IMG/VR virus record: IMGVR_UViG_3300017951_000119
Location: 1 to 25,026 of that record
Reading direction: 5' to 3' (one strand)
DNA: 25,026 bases
Source of the DNA: a virus
Positions 1 through 5,178 of the stretch are shown in pieces. Under the pieces are notes generated by a model. The model searched no databases. It was not told where the DNA came from and was given only the letters and a program-made list of their open reading frames with translations. The first letter of the stretch is position 1. Each line of letters begins with the position of its first letter. The position numbers and the translations under genes were made by a program.

Positions 1-2
1 GC

Positions 3-770
3 CGGGCTGGCGCTGGCAACGTGTGTCCCAACGCGACGTTCGGAGCGCATGGGTGCGCAGCCCCATGCCTCGACACTTCGGGGCATGGTGGAATTGGTAG
101 CTTGACGACCAACAAGGTCCAACTTGCCCGCAAGCGTCGCACCCGTTTCTGGTTTGACCATCGCGAGGACTTCGCTCGCATGGCAACTAAAGAAATCGGG
201 GCGATGGTCCGGAAGGCTGAGCGGCTCCCGGAATTTCAGGGTGTCGCGATTCGACCGAACGGCACCAGCGACCTTCGAGAGCTTGCGTTCTCTTTGATTG
301 ACTCCGTCAACAAAGAATTCCCGGACGCCCCGGTCATGTTCTACGACTACACAAAAATTCCGTGGGTGTTCGAGTCTGGCCCGTGGTTGCGTTCAAATTA
401 TCACTTGACGCTGTCATGGTCCGGGATGATCGACAATGCGCACGACAGTCTGCAAGCGTTGCACCATGGGTGCAATGTCGCAGCGATGCACGAAGCGACA
501 TTTTCAAATCCGTCATTGACGCACGCCACCATCACCACACCCAAGGGAACCGCGAGAACGTTTTCGACCTTTGACGCTGACTCTTACGACTTGCGGTTTC
601 TCGACTGCAATCGACGGCACCCATCGCGCAACCCGGAAGGAGAGGGCCGAGTCGGAATCTTGAAACCCAAGGGTAAAGCTAAGAAATCCCGGTTCCCCGG
701 ATTTGCTGGCAAAGTGTTGGGTCAAGAGTTGATTCTCCAACCGGACCCAAGCGCCAAGCTTAAAGGGTAA
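3..770 (+). CDS. gp88-family phage protein, 5' end outside window
   Basis: The reading frame is open to the window edge (first full codon at position 3). GTG at 21 lies inside the conserved N-terminal motif, so the true start is upstream and 255 residues are visible. The pattern matches my memory of the phage gene-product-88 family: a Cys cluster (CPNA then GCAAPCLDTSGHGG), GIGSLTTNK, an arginine-rich ARKRRTRFWF stretch, the core AIRPNGTSDLREL, and FYDYTKIP. Biochemical function is not established as far as I know. The clustered Cys residues would suit metal binding, which is inference. The lysine-rich C-terminus (KPKGKAKKSRFPGFAGK) is polar. It heads a group of three small plus-strand genes, separated from the next by a GC-rich hairpin. 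Confidence 0.75.
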   Translation, partial: RAGAGNVCPNATFGAHGCAAPCLDTSGHGGIGSLTTNKVQLARKRRTRFWFDHREDFARMATKEIGAMVRKAERLPEFQGVAIRPNGTSDLRELAFSLIDSVNKEFPDAPVMFYDYTKIPWVFESGPWLRSNYHLTLSWSGMIDNAHDSLQALHHGCNVAAMHEATFSNPSLTHATITTPKGTARTFSTFDADSYDLRFLDCNRRHPSRNPEGEGRVGILKPKGKAKKSRFPGFAGKVLGQELILQPDPSAKLKG

Positions 771-782
771 AGCGCATAATTC

Positions 783-806
783 CCCCGGGGCAATCCAGCC
801 CCGGGG
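783..806 (+). terminator. GC-only hairpin between gp88-like gene and next gene
   Basis: A perfect 9-bp stem (CCCCGGGGC at 783-791 and GCCCCGGGG at 798-806) with a 6-nt loop, followed by only TTT and then CTG. The short U-tract suggests a leaky terminator or an mRNA-stabilising hairpin. The Shine-Dalgarno site of the next gene (around 818-823) follows closely. Confidence 0.45.
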
Positions 807-830
807 TTTCTGAGGACAGGAGAAACGAAA

Positions 831-1028
831 ATGAACAAGTCGAAGAAAATCGAATCCGTCAACAACCGCATCGGTGCGCTAGAACGCAAGTTGGCGCAAG
901 TAGAGAAGCGCATTGAAGTAGCCACCAACCCACACAGCAAGTTTCTCCTCGAAGAAGAAGCAGATGCCATCACCTACTGGATTGATGAGTATTTCATGGA
1001 AGCCGCATCGCTGGAGTTTGGAGAATGA
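831..1028 (+). CDS. Small charged coiled-coil protein, unknown function
   Basis: Sixty-five residues starting at ATG 831 behind a good Shine-Dalgarno (GACAGGAGAAACGAAA). Residues 1-35 are a charged heptad-like helix (KKIESVNNRIGALERKLAQVEKRIEVA), followed by an acidic segment ending in EFGE. No family is recognised. The stop codon overlaps the start of the next small gene (ATGA at 1025-1028), so the two are probably translationally coupled. It could be an accessory or regulatory peptide; nothing in the sequence indicates a reaction. Confidence 0.7.
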   Translation: MNKSKKIESVNNRIGALERKLAQVEKRIEVATNPHSKFLLEEEADAITYWIDEYFMEAASLEFGE

Positions 1029-1180
1029 AGTGTCAACGCAAAAATTCGCAGAGTCAATCGCAGCATGTGTTCGGCAAGTTTTGCCTTTGGGTGCTTGCCG
1101 CGTTTCTGTTCGCGACAGTCGTCATACCAGAAATCAATTCCATCATTGAGGAGTCTGAGAGTTATGAGCAACGTCAATAA
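1025..1180 (+). CDS. Small single-pass membrane protein, 51 residues
   Basis: This ORF starts at ATG 1025, overlapping the previous stop by ATGA, and ends at TAA 1178-1180. A basic, polar N-terminus (MKCQRKNSQSQSQ) is followed by one hydrophobic helix at about residues 18-36 (KFCLWVLAAFLFATVVIPEI) and an acidic tail (SIIEESESYEQRQ). This suggests a single-pass inner-membrane protein with its N-terminus inside by the positive-inside rule. The next gene starts inside it at 1164. Its first codons carry one of the CGTCAA/AAAAATTCG elements that form the array downstream. Function unknown; a superinfection or lysis role is possible but unsupported. Confidence 0.55.
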   Translation: MKCQRKNSQSQSQHVFGKFCLWVLAAFLFATVVIPEINSIIEESESYEQRQ

Positions 1181-1433
1181 GAAAAATTCGCAGGGTGAGG
1201 TTCTGAACGCACGGATTCCGAAACCGCACGGGCCAGCAAATCTGGTTTGCATCGCCCCGGACTGTCAACGACAGTTTCCGGAATCGTGGCTTGACACCCG
1301 GCTCGACTGGGTAATGCCCGATGGCGTAACGGCAATCAATGACGCTGGGCTTGTCATCACAAAAATTGGCGCATGCTGTTCTGAGGAGTGTCACGAGGAC
1401 TGGATTGAGCGTGCGCGATGCCTGCAATGGTAG
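1164..1433 (+). CDS. Small Cys-rich, zinc-ribbon-like protein
   Basis: Eighty-nine residues from ATG 1164, preceded by GAGGAG about 10 nt upstream. An in-frame ATG at 1065 would overlap the preceding gene much more, so I chose 1164. Cysteines occur in two knuckle-like groups: CIAPDC near residue 30 and ACCSEEC near residue 75. This suggests a small treble-clef or zinc-ribbon fold, by inference. The sequence between includes the segment LDTRLDWVMPDGV. It is the last gene of the leftmost plus-strand group and is followed directly by a rho-independent terminator. No family recognised. Confidence 0.6.
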   Translation: MSNVNKKNSQGEVLNARIPKPHGPANLVCIAPDCQRQFPESWLDTRLDWVMPDGVTAINDAGLVITKIGACCSEECHEDWIERARCLQW

Positions 1434-1452
1434 GCGCGTCACTACAAAAATT

Positions 1453-1481
1453 CGGGGAGCCCTTCGGGGCTCCCCGTTTTT
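1453..1481 (+). terminator. Rho-independent terminator, TTCG tetraloop
   Basis: A perfect 10-bp stem, CGGGGAGCCC (1453-1462) and GGGCTCCCCG (1467-1476), closed by a TTCG tetraloop and followed by TTTTTCTTT. It lies 19 nt after the stop of the Cys-rich gene and ends the left plus-strand operon. Confidence 0.9.
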
Positions 1482-1485
1482 CTTT

Positions 1486-1500
1486 GCTTGACCGTCAAGC
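1486..1500. repeat. 15-bp palindrome GCTTGAC-C-GTCAAGC
   Basis: A perfect inverted repeat of 7-bp arms around a central C. Each arm is the GTCAAGC half-site that recurs in the downstream iteron-like array, so a dimeric DNA-binding protein could read both. It is followed by a diverged array unit (ACAGAATTCG, 1501-1510). Confidence 0.5.
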
Positions 1501-1564
1501 ACAGAATTCGAGCGTGGCAATTTCTGATGACAGGGTATGACAATGTCGGTTAAAAGCGACTTGG

Positions 1565-1728
1565 GCGTCAACAATAAAATTCGGAAACCGGGCGTCAAGA
1601 TAAAAATTCGGCGTCAATCGAAAAATTCGCGGACAAACGGAAATTCCGCGTCAAGCAAAAATTCCGCGTCAAGCAAAAATTTCGCGTCAATACCAAAATT
1701 CGGCGTCAATCCCAAAATTCGCGGTCAA
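1565..1728. repeat. Iteron-like tandem array, 18-19 bp period
   Basis: GCGTCAA (or a variant) begins at 1565, 1592, 1611, 1629 (degenerate GCGGACAA), 1648, 1666, 1684, 1703 and 1721 (GCGGTCAA). Nearly every unit is followed 2-4 nt later by AAAATTCG or a variant. From 1592 the spacing is 18 or 19 bp throughout, slightly under two helical turns, as in protein-bound iterons of plasmid and phage origins. Related single elements lie upstream at 1032-1049, 1172-1191, 1436-1455 and 1492-1510, some inside small genes. An ORF translated through the array (1537-1797) is low-complexity and rejected. Origin, partition or regulatory function is inference. Confidence 0.8.
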
Positions 1729-1765
1729 GCAAAGAAAACGCCCATGCGGCAATCCCCTACCAACA

Positions 1766-2041
1766 TAGGGGAAAACCCCTACTCCGACCGAGTGTAGGGG
1801 AAAACCCCTAGATTAGGGGAAAACCCCTAGAGGTAAACCCCTACCTTCGCCTTATCTTCGCCCCTTTTGTAGGGGGAAACCCCTATCGCGCAGCGCGAAA
1901 ATAGGGGTAAACCCTTAAGGGTAAACCCCTACGCCGGCGCTCGAAAGGTAGGTAAAGACCCGTATCGGCATAGGGGAAAACCCCGACAATCAGGCCCCAA
2001 AAGTAGGGGAAACCCCCTACCCGTATAGGGGAAAACCCTGA
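1766..2041. repeat. Array of 16-bp palindromes TAGGGG-AAAA-CCCCTA
   Basis: Perfect copies of TAGGGGAAAACCCCTA lie at 1766-1781, 1795-1810 and 1814-1829. Variants lie at 1870-1885, 1902-1917, 1916-1931 (sharing two bases with the previous one), 1971-1986, 2004-2019 and 2026-2041, with a half-copy near 1832-1845. Each copy is a 6-bp inverted repeat around a 4-nt A-rich centre, so it could be a dimeric protein site in duplex DNA or a tetraloop hairpin when single-stranded. Spacing is irregular, unlike the preceding iteron-like array. Function is unknown. Confidence 0.85.
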
Positions 2042-2399
2042 TGCCAAAAGCCCATTCTTCACTTTTGCGCAAGTCAAATGTTGTATGGGGGGTACTTTTT
2101 TCTAGAAAAGTTTCTTTTTTTCCAAAAAAGAAACGACACAAATTGCAACTTTAATGTCAACTGTTTTTTCAATACTTAATTGCGGGCTAAGAGCGAGAGG
2201 GGGGGGGTGCCCCATGTGCCTCGCCCAAAAAAATCCCCGCGAGGAGACAACCTCAACGGGGATTCGGATCGTAGGGCTTCGGGCTCGTGCGTCTCGTATT
2301 CGCCCCCTAACGAGCGATTGACCGCTGGGTATGGGGTAGCCTAACCCCGCAGCCAATCGCCCCTTAGAAGCGAAGCCTGAGCCCTATTGGGCCAAATGC
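2042..2399. other. Non-coding stretch at convergent operon ends
   Basis: No convincing gene is seen on either strand. It contains an 11-bp perfect AT-rich inverted repeat, GTTTCTTTTTT (2110-2120) and AAAAAAGAAAC (2124-2134) with a 3-nt loop, which could terminate transcription from either side. A run of nine G lies at 2199-2207, and the minus-strand terminator is listed separately. I looked for a tRNA on the minus strand near 2265-2350 and found no acceptable cloverleaf. Confidence 0.5.
2227..2264 (-). terminator. Rho-independent terminator of the packaging operon
   Basis: Read on the minus strand, AATCCCCG (2264-2257) pairs with CGGGGATT (2239-2232). The inner GAGG/CCTC extends the stem with a small bulge, and a run of T follows (complement of 2227-2233). 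It lies about 135 nt past the stop of the prohead protease gene and would end the long minus-strand transcript. Confidence 0.8.
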
Positions 2400-4442
2400 T
2401 CAGAGGATCTCGTCAACGTAGTTCGTGTCGATGTCGATATCGAGCCTCTCGGCCAGCGAGCGAAGAGCCTTGTCCACCTTGGCCTTGGCGATGCTCTCGT
2501 CTTCGGCGTCGAGGGATCGTGTCAGTGCGTCGATGCGCTCCTCCAGCGAACGCTCGCGACTCTCAATCTTTGCGCCCCCGTCCTCTTGACATTCAGGCCC
2601 GGCTGTGTCCTCAGCCTGAGTACGAGTTTCTTCCGGAGTTGCTTCGCGGCTGTCCTCTTCGTCTTCGTAGGTGCCGTCGGTGGCTTCTTCCTCCGTGAGG
2701 AGTTCGCCGTTTCCGATATCTTCGAGGACTTCTTCCAGAACCTTGTATGCGTTCATGGCGCAGCGGCTGGCTTCGGCAATCTTCTCGGCACGCTTCCGGC
2801 TGACCTTCTTACCGATACGCTCTTCGCCCTCGGCGGCTTCGGCGTCTTCGCGCACTCCCTCGATCCAGCCCGACTTGGTGACCTCGCCCAGCACGCGAGC
2901 AAGCATCGAGAGGTCTTCCTCGCTAAAGGCTTCATCGGCGGGATCCTCGACCGTGGCCGACCCGGCGGGTGCCGGGCTCCAGCTATCCATGGCTTCGAGG
3001 AGTCGTTCGAGCCCTTGGCTGAACGCGTCGTCAGCGGAAGCCTCGACGACCTCTTCGACGACCTCTTCGACCTCGTCCCCCGGGGACTCCCCCCCGGCAC
3101 CCTCCCCCGTCGTATCCTCCCCCCCGGCGTGCTCTGCAATCGAGGCAGCGATATCAATCCCGGCGGAAAGCATCGTAGCTACGCGGTGGGCGTTCTCGGC
3201 CACGTCCATAGCGGCTTCTCCGTCCCCGTCAGCGTGCGCCTTGATGGATTTCCAGAGGTCCATGAGGGGCAGGTTCGCGCCCTTAACGTGCGCTACCAAG
3301 GAGTCGTAGAGTCGATTGAGGTCATGCGAGTCGTCACGCTCTGCCGATGCTTCAACAACCGCCTCCGGCTCTTCCTCAACTTCGGGCTCCTCGACAACCT
3401 CTTCGACCCCTACTTCTTCCTCCTCCTCGACCTCGCCCTCAACGGCGCGAAGCTCGGACAGAAGATCGGCGGCAGCAGCAGCGATGGCCTCGTCCTCGGA
3501 CCCCTCAATCGCGGCTTCGAGGGCACTGGCGTAAAGTGCGACTTCGCCCTCTTCGTTCACCTTGGCAATCGGGAACATCCAACCTTCGTGGCTGTCCTCG
3601 GTATGATCCTCGTCGCGACCCAAGAAGTAGGAAGCGTAGCCCTCCCAGTCCTCCTCGCCGAGAAGCGCGTTCGCATCGTCCTCGGAGAAGCTCCACTCCG
3701 CGCTCGCGTCATAGTTCCCATTCTCGATTGCACCCTTGGCCCAATCGACCGCCTTGTCGTTGAATACGATTGCCACTCTTTCCTCCTGCCTAAGTCCTCT
3801 ATGGTCGAGGACATAAGCCTCGCCTCGCGTGATGTCTCCAACCCGAACCACCTGAGCAAACCGCTCCATCTTGTCGCCGCTAATGAGCCCACGAGCGGTC
3901 GCCTCCATCAGGGCGTCGGGATCGGCGGGGATCGGAACGGCGGAGCACTCCAAGAGTTCGTTCTTCAGAAAGTCGAAGCCGACGAAGTTGCCGTCGTCGT
4001 CCTCGATCTTGTCGTACTCCAGCGGAGTCCAACCAATGGACACTGCACGCATATGCCCGTCAAGATAAAGTTTGTAGACCGTGTCCGCGAAGTCATAGTC
4101 CGCGAACTTGGCCGTCATAACGAGCGAGGAATCCTCACCGTCCTTTACGACCTTCCAGTCCTGCCACGATCCAACGGGGGGCTGCGAGTAGTCATGGGAC
4201 CAAAGCATCACCGGGTTCTTGGAGAAGGACTCCAAGTCCCAGCCATCATTGCGCAGGCGGTTGCCATCGCGCTTAACGCCGTCAGTCGAACAGACAAAGC
4301 GAATGACCCGCTCGTCAGAACCGGCCTTCTCGACCCGCGTGTTCTGACCACGCCTAAGCTCAACGCGCTTTCCCGACTCCAAGTCGCGGACCAAGTTCCC
4401 ACTGGGCGCGTCAAGATTAAAATCAAATCTACTCATCGTCAT
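2400..4442 (-). CDS. HK97-type prohead protease with acidic scaffold-like extension
   Basis: Residues about 45-185 match the U35 prohead protease pattern: RFVCSTDGVKRDGNRL, FSKNPVMLWSHDYSQPPVGSW with candidate catalytic His83, AVSIGWTP with candidate Ser135, and LLECSAVPIPADPDAL. Such proteases mature the capsid by cutting scaffold and capsid N-termini. At 680 residues the protein is about three times the usual protease length. Residues about 190-330 form a second compact domain (GWMFPIAKVNEEGEVALYAS region). The rest is strongly acidic, with Glu-rich runs and predicted helices ending in a coiled-coil-like segment (ERIDALTRSLDAEDESI), as expected for a fused scaffold. The start overlaps the preceding HTH gene by 14 nt. 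A terminator follows; no major capsid gene is present downstream. Confidence 0.85.
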   Translation of the reverse strand: MTMSRFDFNLDAPSGNLVRDLESGKRVELRRGQNTRVEKAGSDERVIRFVCSTDGVKRDGNRLRNDGWDLESFSKNPVMLWSHDYSQPPVGSWQDWKVVKDGEDSSLVMTAKFADYDFADTVYKLYLDGHMRAVSIGWTPLEYDKIEDDDGNFVGFDFLKNELLECSAVPIPADPDALMEATARGLISGDKMERFAQVVRVGDITRGEAYVLDHRGLRQEERVAIVFNDKAVDWAKGAIENGNYDASAEWSFSEDDANALLGEEDWEGYASYFLGRDEDHTEDSHEGWMFPIAKVNEEGEVALYASALEAAIEGSEDEAIAAAAADLLSELRAVEGEVEEEEEVGVEEVVEEPEVEEEPEAVVEASAERDDSHDLNRLYDSLVAHVKGANLPLMDLWKSIKAHADGDGEAAMDVAENAHRVATMLSAGIDIAASIAEHAGGEDTTGEGAGGESPGDEVEEVVEEVVEASADDAFSQGLERLLEAMDSWSPAPAGSATVEDPADEAFSEEDLSMLARVLGEVTKSGWIEGVREDAEAAEGEERIGKKVSRKRAEKIAEASRCAMNAYKVLEEVLEDIGNGELLTEEEATDGTYEDEEDSREATPEETRTQAEDTAGPECQEDGGAKIESRERSLEERIDALTRSLDAEDESIAKAKVDKALRSLAERLDIDIDTNYVDEIL

Positions 4443-4956
4443 CCTCTGCGTTTAGGGTTGATGGCTCGTGGTCGATAGTCACAGCGGCGTCAAGCATAGA
4501 GGCGAGTTCGACAAAACTGACGTTCCCACTATGCTCCGTTTTCGCTGGCGCGTCGAGGCCAAGCAACTTCGCGCGACGCTCCATCAATCCCAACGCTGCC
4601 CGGATAGATGCAGGATCGCCCTCGGCTGCGTTCTCGTAAAGACCGCGCCACATCCCATCCAATCGTTGCAACTCCATGCGTCGAAGGTCATCCGCCTTCT
4701 CGTGCTCGATTGCGGCGAGGTCGGCCATCGCACCAGCGACATCCGTGTATGCCGTCTTGTGCGAAACGCCACACTCCTCGCCAATCTGCCGATAGGTGTA
4801 GCCCGCCTTGCGCAGATCCAACGCTCGAAGCCTGCGCTGCTGGATCAACTCCGGCCTCCGAACCATCCCAGTCGGGTAATTCTTGTGATACGGGTCTTGG
4901 CTCACCGGAACACCGGCAACCAAACGAACCGGCTCACGCTCATTCTCGTCTGCCAT
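4429..4956 (-). CDS. HTH protein, possible small terminase subunit
   Basis: One hundred seventy-five residues. At about residues 42-75 (RALDLRKAGYTYRQIGEE, then CGVSHKTAYTDVAGAMADL) there is a clear helix-turn-helix of the kind found in small terminase subunits and transposase-like regulators. A helical segment follows (ELQRLDGMWRGLYENAAEGD), then LGLMERRAKLLGLDAPAK, a motif common in phage packaging-associated HTH proteins. The likely role is recognising the packaging site and handing DNA to the large terminase. The unusual point is position: it lies after the portal, not before the terminase. It overlaps the protease gene by 14 nt. A DNA-binding regulator of late genes is the alternative. 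Confidence 0.65.
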   Translation of the reverse strand: MADENEREPVRLVAGVPVSQDPYHKNYPTGMVRRPELIQQRRLRALDLRKAGYTYRQIGEECGVSHKTAYTDVAGAMADLAAIEHEKADDLRRMELQRLDGMWRGLYENAAEGDPASIRAALGLMERRAKLLGLDAPAKTEHSGNVSFVELASMLDAAVTIDHEPSTLNAEDDDE

Positions 4957-5178
4957 TCAATAATCCTAGTGTTTTTTGTGCTTGACGGTTGACATAGTGG
5001 ACAAAGTGTGCGGCGGTTTTCGAAAAAGAGAAGCGTGAAGAGAAAAAGCCCCCATTTCCCACTCCATTTCCCACTTCACTTCTCGCCCCTCTCCGCCGTC
5101 CACAAAATGTTACCTTGCCATACAGCAATCAAGCCCTTCCAATATTCCCTTTATAATTAAGCACTTACGCCATCAACT
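4957..5178. other. 222-nt intergenic region upstream of HTH gene
   Basis: No convincing gene. It contains two perfect tandem copies of CCATTTCCCACT (5052-5063 and 5064-5075) and pyrimidine-rich plus-strand stretches. No hairpin terminator and no promoter with both boxes well spaced could be found on the minus strand. A TATAAT-like box at 5152-5157 has no matching -35. The gap could still hold a late promoter for the HTH and protease genes. Confidence 0.4.

Noticed and set aside
1537-1797. 86-codon plus-strand ORF through the repeat region
   Set aside because: The translation is only the repeat read as protein (SASSKNSASSKNFAS and similar), it lies after a terminator, and no family or balanced composition is seen.
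2265-2350. Possible tRNA on the minus strand (GATCCGAATCCCC resembles a T-arm)
   Set aside because: The stem beside the supposed T-loop does not pair and no acceptor or anticodon arm could be drawn.
2586-4478. 630-codon plus-strand ORF opposite the protease gene
   Set aside because: It is antisense to a well-recognised protease with intact motifs; its length follows from the codon bias of the acidic repeats on the other strand.
4977-4988. TGTGCTTGACGG, an inverted exact match to 1492-1503
   Set aside because: A 12-base match is expected several times by chance in 25 kb, and no array surrounds it.
5115-5157. Plus-strand promoter TTGCCA ... TATAAT in the gap before the portal gene's end
   Set aside because: The boxes are about 31 bp apart and no plus-strand gene follows.
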